Assembly: GCF_964340395.1 (NCBI RefSeq)
Contig: NC_135570.1
Coordinates: 12,950,322 to 13,014,321, forward strand
From: Glandiceps talaboti
Lineage: Eukaryota > Hemichordata > Enteropneusta > Spengelidae
Direction of reading: 5' to 3'
Length of the DNA: 64,000 nucleotides
Each line of letters opens with the position of its first letter. The stretch's first letter is position 1. The notes beneath the pieces were generated by a model. The model saw only the letters and a list, made by a program, of their open reading frames with translations. It had not been told where the DNA came from and did no database searches. A program made the position numbers and the translations under genes. Positions 23,750 through 35,803 of the stretch are shown here, one piece after another.

Positions 23750-26700
23750 GAGATTTGGAAAAGAGCAAAGTTTGCAAGGCTAGGTACATGTAACTCTGGT
23801 GTCCGGTCTCAGTTACATGTACATGCTAAAAATCAAAATGGCTGACATTTTTCTTATTAATTTTAGTAGTTTAATCTAAGATGGGTAGAAGTAGGTGAAA
23901 AACAGCGACAGTGTTGTTGTAGCATGAATCAATTTGGAAAAGAGTATAGTTTGTAAGGCTAGGTAACTCTGGTGTCTGGTCTCCTAGTTACATGCTAAAT
24001 ATCAAAATGGCTGACATTTTTCTAACAAAATTTAGTAGTTTAGTCTAAGATGGATAGAAATAGGTGAAAAACAGTGACAGTGTTATTGTAGCATGAATCA
24101 ATTTCGAAAAGAGTATAGTTTGTAAGGCTAGGTAACTCTGGTGTCTGGTCTCCTAGTTACATGCTAAAAATCAAAATGGCTGACATTTTTCTAAAAAAAA
24201 TTAGTAGTTTAGTCTAAGATGGATAGAAATAGGTGAAAAACAGTGACAGTGTTATTGTAGCATGATTCAATTTGGAAAAGAGTATAGTTTGTAAGGCTAG
24301 GTAACTCTGGTGTCTGGTCTCCTAGTTACATGCTAAATATCAAAATGGCTGACATTTTTCTAACAAAATTTAGTAGTTTAGTCTAAGATGGATAGAAATA
24401 GGTGAAAAACAGTGACAGTGTTATTGTAGCATGAATCAATTTCGAAAAGAGTATAGTTTGTAAGGCTAGGTAACTCTGGTGTCTGGTCTCCTAGTTACAT
24501 GCTAAAAATCAAAATGGCTGACATTTTTCTAAAAAATTTTAGTAGTTTAGTCTAAGATGGATAGAAATAGGTGAAAAACAGTGACAGTGTTATTGTAGCA
24601 TGATTCAATTTGGAAAGGAGTATAGTTAGTAAGGTTAGGTAACTCTGGTGTCTGGTCTCCTAGTTACATGCTAAAAATCAAAATGGCTGACATTTTTCTA
24701 ATAAATTTTAGTAGTTTAGTCTAAGATGGATAGAAATACGTGAAAAACAGTGACAGTGTTGTTGTAGCATGATTCAATTTGGAAAAGAGTATAGTTTGTA
24801 AGGCTAGGTAACTCTGGTGTCTGGTCTCCTAGTTACATGCTAAAAATCAAAATGGCTGACATTTTTCTATCAAATTTTAGTAGTTTAGTCTAAGATGGAT
24901 AGAAATAGGTGAAAAACAGTGACAGTGTTATTGTAGCATGATTCAATTTGGAAAGGAGTATAGTTTGTAAGGTTAGGTAACTCTGGTGTCTGGTCTCCTA
25001 GTTACATGCTAAAAATCAAAATGGCGGACATTTTTCTATCAAATTTTAGTAGTTTAGTCTAAGATGGATAGAAATAGGTAAAAAACAGTGACAGTGTTAT
25101 TGTAGCATGATTCAATTTGGAAAGGAGTATAGTTTGTAAGGTTAGGTAACTCTGGTGTCTGGTCTCCTAGTTACATGCTAAAAATCAAAATGGCGGACAT
25201 TTTTCTAATAAATTTTAGTAGTTTAGTCTAAGATGGATAGAAATAGGTAAAAAACAGTGACAGTGTTATTGTAGCATGAATGAATTTGGAAAAGAGTATA
25301 GTTTGTAAGGCTAGGTAACTCTGGTGTCTGGTCTCCTAGTTACATGCTAAAAATCAAAATGGCTGACATTTTTCTAACAAATTTTAGTAGTTTAGTCTAA
25401 GATGGATAGAAATAGGTGAAAAACAGTGACAGTGTTATTGTAGCATGAATGAATTTGGAAAGGAGTATATTTTGTAAGGTTAGGTAACTCTGGTGTCTGG
25501 TCTCCTAGTTACATGCTAAAAATCAAAATGGCGGACATTTTTCTAATAAATTTTAGTAGTTTAGTCTAAGGTGGATAGAAGTAGGTGAGAAACAGTGACA
25601 GTGTTGTTGTAGCATGATTCAATTTGGAAAGGAGCATAGTTTGTAAGGTTAGGTAACTCTGGTGTCTGGTCTCCTAGTTACATGCTAAAAATCAAAATGG
25701 CGGACATTTTTCTAACAAATTTTAGTAGTTTAGTCTAAGATGGATAGAAATAGTTGAAAAACAGTGACAGTGTTATTGTAGCATGATTCAATTTGGAAAG
25801 GAGTATAGTTTGTAAGGTTAGGTAACTCTGGTGTCTGGTCTCCTAGTTACATGCTAAAAATCAAAATGGCGGACATTTTTCTAATAAATTTTAGTAGTTT
25901 AGTCTAAGATGGATAGAAATAGTTGAAAAACAGTGACAGTGTTATTGTAGCATGATTCAATTTGGAAAGGAGTATAGTTTGTAAGGTTAGGTAACTCTGG
26001 TGTCTGGTCTCCTAGTTACATGCTAAAAATCAAAATGGCTGACATTTTTCTAAAAAATTTTAGTAGTTTAGTCTAAGATGGATAGAAATAGGTGAAAAAC
26101 AGTGACAGTGTTATTGTAGCATGATTCAATTTGGAAAGGAGTATAGTTAGTAAGGTTAGGTAACTCTGGTGTCTGGTCTCCTAGTTACATGCTAAAAATC
26201 AAAATGGCGGACATTTTTCTAATAAATTTTAGTAGTTTAGTCTAAGATGGATAGAAATACGTGAAAAACAGTGACAGTGTTATTGTAGCATGATTCAATT
26301 TGGAAAGGAGTATAGTTTGTAAGGTTAGGTAACTCTGGTGTCTGGTCTCCTAGTTACATGCTAAAAATCAAAATGGCGGACATTTTTCCAATAAATTTTA
26401 GTAGTTTAGTCTAAGATGGATAGAAATACGTGAAAAACAGTGACAGTGTTATTGTAGCATGATTCAATTTGGAAAGGAGTATAGTTTGTAAGGCTAGGTA
26501 ACTCTGGTGTCTGGTCTCCTAGTTACATGCTAAAAATCAAAATGGCGGACATTTTTCTAACAAATTTTAGTAGTTTAGTCTAAGATGGATAGAAATAGGT
26601 GAAAAACAGTGACAGTGTTATTGTAGCATGATTCAATTTGGAAAGGAGTATAGTTTGTAAGGTTAGGTAACTCTGGTGTCTGGTCTCCTAGTTACATGCT

Positions 26701-29700
26701 AAAAATCAAAATGGCTGACATTTTTCTATCAAATTTTAGTAGTTTAGTCTAAGATGGATAGAAATAGTTGAAAAACAGTGACAGTGTTATTGTAGCATGA
26801 TTCAATTTGGAAAGGAGTATAGTTTGTAAGGCTAGGTAACTCTGGTGTCTGGTCTCCTAGTTACATGCTAAAAATCAAAATGGCGGACATTTTTCTATCA
26901 AATTTTAGTAGTTTAGTCTAAGATGGATAGAAATACGTGAAAAACAGTGACAGTGTTATTGTAGCATGATTCAATTTGGAAAAGAGTATAGTTTGTAAGG
27001 CTAGGTAACTCTGGTGTCTGGTCTCCTAGTTACATGCTAAAAATCAAAATGGCGGACATTTTTCTAACAAATTTTAGTAGTTTAGTCTAAGATGGATAGA
27101 AATAGGTGAAAAACAGTGACAGTGTTATTGTAGCATGATTCAATTTGGAAAGGAGTATAGTTTGTAAGGTTAGGTAACTCTGGTGTCTGGTCTCCTAGTT
27201 ACATGCTAAAAATCAAAATGGCGGACATTTTTCTAATAAATTTTAGTAGTTTAGTCTAAGATGGATAGAAATAGGTAAAAAACAGTGACAGTGTTATTGT
27301 AGCATGAATGAATTTGGAAAAGAGTATAGTTTGTAAGGCTAGGTAACTCTGGTGTCTGGTCTCCTAGTTACATGCTAAAAATCAAAATGGCTGACATTTT
27401 TCTAACAAATTTTAGTAGTTTAGTCTAAGATGGATAGAAATAGGTGAAAAACAGTGACAGTGTTATTGTAGCATGAATGAATTTGGAAAGGAGTATATTT
27501 TGTAAGGTTAGGTAACTCTGGTGTCTGGTCTCCTAGTTACATGCTAAAAATCAAAATGGCGGACATTTTTCTAATAAATTTTAGTAGTTTAGTCTAAGGT
27601 GGATAGAAGTAGGTGAGAAACAGTGACAGTGTTGTTGTAGCATGATTCAATTTGGAAAGGAGCATAGTTTGTAAGGTTAGGTAACTCTGGTGTCTGGTCT
27701 CCTAGTTACATGCTAAAAATCAAAATGGCGGACATTTTTCTAACAAATTTTAGTAGTTTAGTCTAAGATGGATAGAAATAGTTGAAAAACAGTGACAGTG
27801 TTATTGTAGCATGATTCAATTTGGAAAGGAGTATAGTTTGTAAGGTTAGGTAACTCTGGTGTCTGGTCTCCTAGTTACATGCTAAAAATCAAAATGGCGG
27901 ACATTTTTCTAATAAATTTTAGTAGTTTAGTCTAAGATGGATAGAAATAGTTGAAAAACAGTGACAGTGTTATTGTAGCATGATTCAATTTGGAAAGGAG
28001 TATAGTTTGTAAGGTTAGGTAACTCTGGTGTCTGGTCTCCTAGTTACATGCTAAAAATCAAAATGGCGGACATTTTTCTAATAAATTTTAGTAGTTTAGT
28101 CTAAGATGGATAGAAATAGGTGAAAAACAGTGACAGTGTTATTGTAGCATGAATGAATTTGGAAAAGAGTATAGTTTGTAAGGCTAGGTAACTCTGGTGT
28201 CTGGTCTCCTAGTTACATGCTAAAAATCAAAATGGCGGACATTTTTCTAACAAATTTTAGTAGTTTAGTCTAAGATGGATAGAAATAGTTGAAAAACAGT
28301 GACAGTGTTATTGTAGCATGATTCAATTTGGAAAGGAGTATAGTTTGTAAGGTTAGGTAACTCTGGTGTCTGGTCTCCTAGTTACATGCTAAAAATCAAA
28401 ATGGCGGACATTTTTCCAATAAATTTTAGTAGTTTAGTCTAAGATGGATAGAAATACGTGAAAAACAGTGACAGTGTTATTGTAGCATGATTCAATTTGG
28501 AAAGGAGTATAGTTTGTAAGGCTAGGTAACTCTGGTGTCTGGTCTCCTAGTTACATGCTAAAAATCAAAATGGCGGACATTTTTCTAACAAATTTTAGTA
28601 GTTTAGTCTAAGATGGATAGAAATAGGTGAAAAACAGTGACAGTGTTATTGTAGCATGATTCAATTTGGAAAGGAGTATAGTTTGTAAGGTTAGGTAACT
28701 CTGGTGTCTGGTCTCCTAGTTACATGCTAAAAATCAAAATGGCTGACATTTTTCTATCAAATTTTAGTAGTTTAGTCTAAGATGGATAGAAATAGTTGAA
28801 AAACAGTGACAGTGTTATTGTAGCATGATTCAATTTGGAAAGGAGTATAGTTTGTAAGGCTAGGTAACTCTGGTGTCTGGTCTCCTAGTTACATGCTAAA
28901 AATCAAAATGGCGGACATTTTTCTATCAAATTTTAGTAGTTTAGTCTAAGATGGATAGAAATACGTGAAAAACAGTGACAGTGTTATTGTAGCATGATTC
29001 AATTTGGAAAAGAGTATAGTTTGTAAGGCTAGGTAACTCTGGTGTCTGGTCTCCTAGTTACATGCTAAAAATCAAAATGGCGGACATTTTTCTAACAAAT
29101 TTTAGTAGTTTAGTCTAAGATGGATAGAAATAGGTGAAAAACAGTGACAGTGTTATTGTAGCATGATTCAATTTGGAAAGGAGTATAGTTTGTAAGGTTA
29201 GGTAACTCTGGTGTCTGGTCTCCTAGTTACATGCTAAAAATCAAAATGGCGGACATTTTTCTAATAAATTTTAGTAGTTTAGTCTAAGATGGATAGAAAT
29301 AGGTAAAAAACAGTGACAGTGTTATTGTAGCATGAATGAATTTGGAAAAGAGTATAGTTTGTAAGGCTAGGTAACTCTGGTGTCTGGTCTCCTAGTTACA
29401 TGCTAAAAATCAAAATGGCTGACATTTTTCTAACAAATTTTAGTAGTTTAGTCTAAGATGGATAGAAATAGGTGAAAAACAGTGACAGTGTTATTGTAGC
29501 ATGAATGAATTTGGAAAGGAGTATATTTTGTAAGGTTAGGTAACTCTGGTGTCTGGTCTCCTAGTTACATGCTAAAAATCAAAATGGCGGACATTTTTCT
29601 AATAAATTTTAGTAGTTTAGTCTAAGGTGGATAGAAGTAGGTGAGAAACAGTGACAGTGTTGTTGTAGCATGATTCAATTTGGAAAGGAGCATAGTTTGT

Positions 29701-30545
29701 AAGGTTAGGTAACTCTGGTGTCTGGTCTCCTAGTTACATGCTAAAAATCAAAATGGCGGACATTTTTCTAACAAATTTTAGTAGTTTAGTCTAAGATGGA
29801 TAGAAATAGTTGAAAAACAGTGACAGTGTTATTGTAGCATGATTCAATTTGGAAAGGAGTATAGTTTGTAAGGTTAGGTAACTCTGGTGTCTGGTCTCCT
29901 AGTTACATGCTAAAAATCAAAATGGCGGACATTTTTCTAATAAATTTTAGTAGTTTAGTCTAAGATGGATAGAAATAGTTGAAAAACAGTGACAGTGTTA
30001 TTGTAGCATGATTCAATTTGGAAAGGAGTATAGTTTGTAAGGTTAGGTAACTCTGGTGTCTGGTCTCCTAGTTACATGCTAAAAATCAAAATGGCGGACA
30101 TTTTTCTAATAAATTTTAGTAGTTTAGTCTAAGATGGATAGAAATAGGTGAAAAACAGTGACAGTGTTATTGTAGCATGAATGAATTTGGAAAAGAGTAT
30201 AGTTTGTAAGGCTAGGTAACTCTGGTGTCTGGTCTCCTAGTTACATGCTAAAAATCAAAATGGCTGACATTTTTCTAATAAATTTTAATAGTTTAGACTA
30301 AGATGGATAGAAGTAGGTGAGAAACAGTGACAGTGTTGTTGTAGCATGAATGAATTTGGAATAGAGCATAGTTTGTAAGGCTAGGTATAACTCTGGTGTC
30401 TGGCCTCATACAAAAATGTAGTTACATTTGTACATGTTTAAAACGAAAATTGCGAACATTTTTGTAATAAATTTTAGTACTTTAGTCTAAGATTGGTAAA
30501 GGAAGGTCAAAAACAAGGAAAGAGTTGATTTAGAATCCACCAGTT
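23750..30545. repeat. 169-bp satellite array, about 40 monomers, with 12-mer higher-order repeat
   Basis: Monomer starts are regularly 169 bases apart (the same 'ggtaactct' site at 23962, 24131, 24300, 24469, 24638, 24807, 24976). The first and last monomers are clearly diverged, with an insertion 'acat' or 'ta' in the same place, while inner ones are almost identical. Diagnostic variants show 12 monomers repeating as a block of 2028 bp: 25116-27143, 27144-29171, then half a block to about 30185. Monomers 2-5 form an earlier dimer pattern. There is no open frame across the unit. Most inner monomers contain AAAATGGCGGAC. Confidence 0.95.
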
Positions 30546-30559
30546 TGGAAAGAGCTTGT

Positions 30560-31890
30560 TTTGTCAAGAATGATAGCCCTGTGAAACTTACAAGTGTGTC
30601 TCTGAATTGTCTTTTATATGCTGATGAGTCTCTACCACTAGAAATTAAAGTTGAGTTGCAAAGTTGTTTATTTAAATTACATTATTTTGTACAAAGTAGA
30701 AAATAATAATCAACATTAAGAAATCAAGGTCATATGTAAATACAGGAAATCCAAATTTTATTTTTTATAATTTTACTCTCGACAATGTAAGCCTAAGAGA
30801 ATACTGTTTTCTTGGTATCATTATTTCTTCTAACAGTAAATTTAAACAAAACCTCAATAACTTGAAGTGTAAATCCACGAGAGCTCTCTTAAGTTCATGT
30901 ATAACTATTTCTTCTAACTAGAGTATTTCTGTTGATGTGGCTTTAGATCTCTTTGATTGTTTAATTGTTGCTATTGTGACTTACAGATGTGAAGTTTGGG
31001 GTTATGAAATTGAGAAATTTTCAGATTCTTGTTGATGTTTTTTTTTTCTTTTTATAGATTTCTACTTTGGGTTTCTTATAAGATATCAAGATGTGGTATT
31101 GTTGGAGAATTAGGTCATTTCCCCACTAATTTCACTGTAATTAAACTTCTGTTAAAGTATTGGTATAGATTAATTGTCGATGGACAATTTATTGTGAGCA
31201 GCCTACATTTGTTCTATGTGTTATTCAACATGGGGTATTTATATTTTATTATTAGAAACTTACTTGTTAAATATAATGAGAACAGTGTGTGGTCAAATCT
31301 TTGCAGGTTTAATTATACTAGGAAGGTTCATCATAATTTTATGACTTATGTCTAGAATTTTGTAATCATGGTACAGGGAATTACATAATGACATTAGAAG
31401 AAAAAAGTACTAATAAAAACAAAATGAGAACATTTAGATTATTTAAAACAGCTTTTGGTTTTGAGAAACATCTTCTGCAAATTAAAAATCCAGTTGGTAG
31501 AAGACTAGTGACTAAATTTAGAATTTTGGATTATAATATTTATATTGAGTTGGGGAGATGGTGTACTCCTAAGATTCCTGTACATGATGAAAGAATCTTT
31601 AAATTTTGTCAAATTATGCGGTAGAAGATGAATTTCATCATTTCATGCTTTATTCTCATTATACAAATTAAAGAAAGGCACTTATTCTTCTTCTTTTTCA
31701 TTAGATAATTCAAATTTTCATTCAGTTTCTGCATATTTTGACCTCAGATGATAGACTTCCTCTTGGAAACTTTCTAGTCGATGTAAACAGTGCTCCATCA
31801 GTTGGTTAAAAGAATATATTTTAATCATTTTATTTCTGCATGTTATTTTTGTATGCTTTACCATGCATGTAAAGATTGACTGACTGTAGA
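30560..31890 (+). pseudogene. Decayed non-LTR retrotransposon (LINE), RT C-terminus to 3' end
   Basis: Conceptual translation in several frames gives CLLYADE (RT motif C region, second Asp replaced by Glu) near 30607-30630, then INIKKS, TGNPNF, YCFLGI and a CEVWGYE block near 30990. Next come GIVGELGHFPTNFTVIK (31101 region) and IYIELGRW with KIPVHDERIFKFCQ (31540-31615), then a VEDEFHH-like Cys/His tail. Frameshifts and stops are frequent, so it is dead and 5' truncated. Its left end abuts the satellite. A related 3' fragment lies reversed at 57565-57970. Clade not resolved. Confidence 0.75.
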
Positions 31891-32580
31891 CACAGCTGAG
31901 AATACAGTACTACTACCAGTATCAATGTCTGTTGTTAAACTTCATGCTAGTCACTAGGAAAGCTCAGAAAACTGTCTATGTATACACAATCTTGCATGGT
32001 TCTCTTCAAAACATCGTTCATTCCAACAGCTGTGTTTATTCAAAACTCATTATATGGCCCATTTTAAACCCACAGAATGTTAATTGTACTTGTGTCAATT
32101 GCTTTGTACATTGTATTTTGAGCATAAAGATGCATTTATAATCATGTACGCATAATAAATGTTACACCTCGTTATCTTATCTTTATCTGTGTTTATGTGT
32201 TACAACTCAGAGTGAGACAATGCATAGGGATGGGTCTATACTAGCGACAAACACACTACTTTCTAAACTGCATGTCCTGCTTGATATTACGGGAAACGTT
32301 TCTGACAATGGAGAATCAGTCCCTTGTGACGTGAGCTAAGATTCTATTCAAGAATGCTATCTATGATGATCATACAAAATAATGACGTTATTTGGGTATA
32401 TACAATATTCAAAGTTATCGTTGCCGGCGATTGCTCCGGAATATTCAGCTGCCAATATTGATTGTTTTGTATTACGGTCGAAATAGAGTAGAATATTGCC
32501 ATCATGGAATAGTGTATACTTATTAGCACACAATTACAAGTTGTTGTGATCCAGACACACGCATAGTTTTTCTAATAATA
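31890..32580. other. AT-rich intergenic DNA
   Basis: No splice-supported coding exon, RNA gene or recognisable repeat. Confidence 0.4.
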
Positions 32581-33225
32581 GTGACACATGTACATTTTTG
32601 TCGATGAAAGAACAGGGGTCAACTTACCGTGAAAGTTCGCACCTCTGGTTCGCACTTGCACTACGCTCTCGCGATGTATACATCTAGACTGGAACACAGA
32701 CAATTCTCTGACTTGAAGGAGCACTAGCACTGCACGTGAAGTACAAGTGACACATGTGCATGATGTGAATAACTATATACACAAACAAATTGTAACGTGT
32801 GCAAAATGCGCAGGCGTAAACCCGAATATGTATTAAACCAGACACAGGCGTTGTTTACCAGTCACATGCGTTACTGGCAACTCTCATGTCTGCAAACTCG
32901 ACAACGCGCGTACTGCCTCTATCGAATGTGCACTGTGATGTTGAACCCGGAAACTTGATAAGAGTTTTCACACTACTTCCTCATCTGGCTCGGCGATGAC
33001 GGAATCAGTCTATCACCAAGTTAAAAGCTTCGCCTAAATCATGAAAGACACTCGAAGAAACAGGAAAACTATTTTTCAGTCACGTTTTACATAAATATTC
33101 AGAAAGTGACAAGGAACGGATCGGTGGACGTACCTGAGGCGACGTAACCGCTGGGATCGCGAGGATACGGAAGCTCGTCACGGGGAAACACGTATACATA
33201 GTAATTTTATTATTTTATACCAGCC
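32580..33225 (+). promoter_or_regulatory. CpG-bearing promoter region of the BCAP-like gene
   Basis: CpG density rises sharply over the AT-rich background, notably at 32640-32680, 32900-32990 and 33115-33195. It ends at the first coding exon (33226). An E-box CACGTG lies near 32734, and an ATTTTATACC stretch at 33213-33220 could be a weak TATA element. Two good minus-strand donor motifs (GTAAGT read from 32631 and GTACGT read from 33134) suggest possible divergent transcription. Promoter role is inferred from composition and position. Confidence 0.5.
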
Positions 33226-33241
33226 ATGGACTCGTCAACAG
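33226..33241 (+). CDS. PIK3AP1: BCAP-like exon 1 (coding part, 16 bases)
   Basis: Encodes Met-Asp-Ser-Ser-Thr plus the first base of Gly, before a GTGAGT donor at 33242. Joined to 47955 it reads MDSSTGDSMDLSILF with no frame break. Choice of this exon rests on phase match, donor quality and the CpG-rich context. The alternative start is the Met of exon 2 at 47963. Confidence 0.65.
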
Positions 33242-35743
33242 GTGAGTGTCCATACGAGTGACTGCTCTGTTTTCTTCCGTCCTGTTTTGTACCTTTTTGC
33301 ATTTCAGACAACAACTGTGCTTGGGCGAACTGTGCTAACGATTCGACTGAAGTCTGTACGCACACCGTCACGTATATTTCATCATGTCACGGGGCGGTTC
33401 ACATTTGCAGCCGGCCAGGGATTTAAATTTTAACCCACAAGTTAATCACAAACAGAACTATCGGAGCAATAGTCTTGTAATAAATTTTAGTACATACGCG
33501 CTAATAAGTTTTCCCACCATTTAATTCCATGTTACTTTAGAGAAAGTACACTTTCAGAAGGCAGAATGACGCAACTATAAATTTGGCACAGGAATAAATT
33601 GTCGGAATGACCAGTCACCTCAGACGTTTTGCCAACTTAATTCAAATATGCCCTTATTCTTCCACCACCCGAGTCACCTCGATGAGCTATAGTATTTTGA
33701 TTAAACAAAAATTAAAAGAATCTTTCCATCCCAAAATTATCCGTCATTGAAATGCTAACATGTCCTAAATTCTGAAGTCCCTGGTCGATGGTCTAGCAAT
33801 GCTAGTACACGACCGCGTTTGGTCCGCCACCGATCGCTGATCTATTATGGAGTCATTATCATGATTATCAACGTAATGTTCGATACGAATGAATTACCGG
33901 CCAACCAGAGAATGTAACTAACTAACACTGGCCAGTCCCTCGTTTCAGCATGAATGTACTAGTTTATCTCCCTGATACATCCATGGTTTCACCGACGTGA
34001 TACTTCAATGGTTTCAATGACATTTCAAAATGATTTTTCGTATGGCCTCCAGCTCGTCAAACGCTTTCACTGTTTAGTTCTCATTTTGCAGATAGCTCTC
34101 CGGAGACGTGTTGGAGTTTTCTGAACATGTATTTCCAGAGTGGTAAACTTCCACGTTGAAACCCCAACCAACACAAACTAAAATTAAAATTCAGAATGAA
34201 AAAACACCCGGTTCTCATTAAAATTGTGACATCAAAGTTGGATGAAAATAGTATGGTAAAAGGCCAGAGATTTATTCCAGGTTCTAGGGTAGAATCCTTG
34301 TGTTGGAACAATAGTAACAGTCCCCATATGACTGGATTTTAGTATAGACAATGCAGAGAGATGTCTATGATTCTAGACCACCTAGGTGCTTGCATTTATA
34401 TTACAAGTATAAATGTTATCTTATCAATGGAACCATAGAAATATAAAACAAAAGCAATTTTTTAGTCTGGGTCAATTATTTCTATATATAGCTCTGCTAG
34501 ACTACTGTGTTTTTTTAAGTTAAATTTTAATCCCATGCTGACCTTTAAATTATAAAACACTGCATAGTAAATTAAAGTACTGCTGTATATTAGTCATCAT
34601 AAAACATACCTTTGTAAATATTTATTTTGAGCAACTTACAAGAACATGTACCATATTATATAAGAAAGGTATGCCATAATTTTTTTTTTAAAAATATGAA
34701 CAAAAAAGTAGTTAAAAATAGAAGCATATATGTCTGCCATTTATTTTATTTCCTACCTTTGTAAATATTTATTTTGAGCAACTTACAAGAACATGTACCA
34801 TATTATATAAGAAAGGTATGTCATATAAAGACTTTTGAAAAATGTGAACAAAAGAAAAAAAGCAGATCTGTCTGGCATTTATTTTATTTTGCCTGTGTAA
34901 TACTGTGTAATAATATGAATTTGAAAACTTTGGGTAATCATTTCCAAAGGTTATCAGTACTTTTGTTGGTATAACACTCAAAACTGAGGCCATGAAATGG
35001 CCCAACTGTCAACAGCACAGATTATTTAGACACTCCAAATAATATTTTATCTACAGAAAATCATAGATGTCTGCATGGTGTCGAAAAATGTGCTCAGACA
35101 CAAAGTTATGTCCGTGCTGCACTGGTGACCTTTTTTGACTAATTTTGCGCCAGGGCAGACTTTTTCAAGATGTTTATTTTTAAAATTATATGTATAACAC
35201 TTATAATCTGACAATTTGACAGAAAAAAAATAATTAATTGATTGAGAGTGTCACATCTTTTGCAATTAAATTCTATCGACCTGCCAAGTTTGGATGTCTT
35301 ATGTCTTATGCTTTGCTAAAACTATGAACAGTTTGTGACTTGGTAGCTTGTAAGAATTAAGTTATAACTTTACGTTGGTGCAGAACTGACATAACTCTGC
35401 ATGTCTAAACAGGACATGACCTTTTTTGACTAAATTTGCACCAGGACAGACTTTTTGAAGAAGTTTATTTTATAAGTATAATGGATAACACTTATAATCT
35501 GACAAATTGACAATCCGACGGAAATAAAACCCCATTTATCTATTGAGAGTGTCAAATCTTTTATCATAATATTCCATTCATAAAAGTCAGTTCAGTTTTG
35601 AAGAATGATAAATCTCAGAGAATGTCAAGATATTTAATTTAAAGTTATTCTATGTGTCGTGTTTGTGATGGTTCATAATTATTACAGGAGAAATGAAGAT
35701 GCCTTGGTTTTTCACTCATGAGACACAGTTTCTATGCACGCTT

Positions 35744-35803
<60 letters not shown>

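Noticed and set aside
23750-30545. CRISPR array
   Set aside because: Regular spacing, but the whole 169-bp unit is repeated with no unique spacers, in eukaryotic DNA; the 67-bp and 33-bp arrays fail for the same reason.
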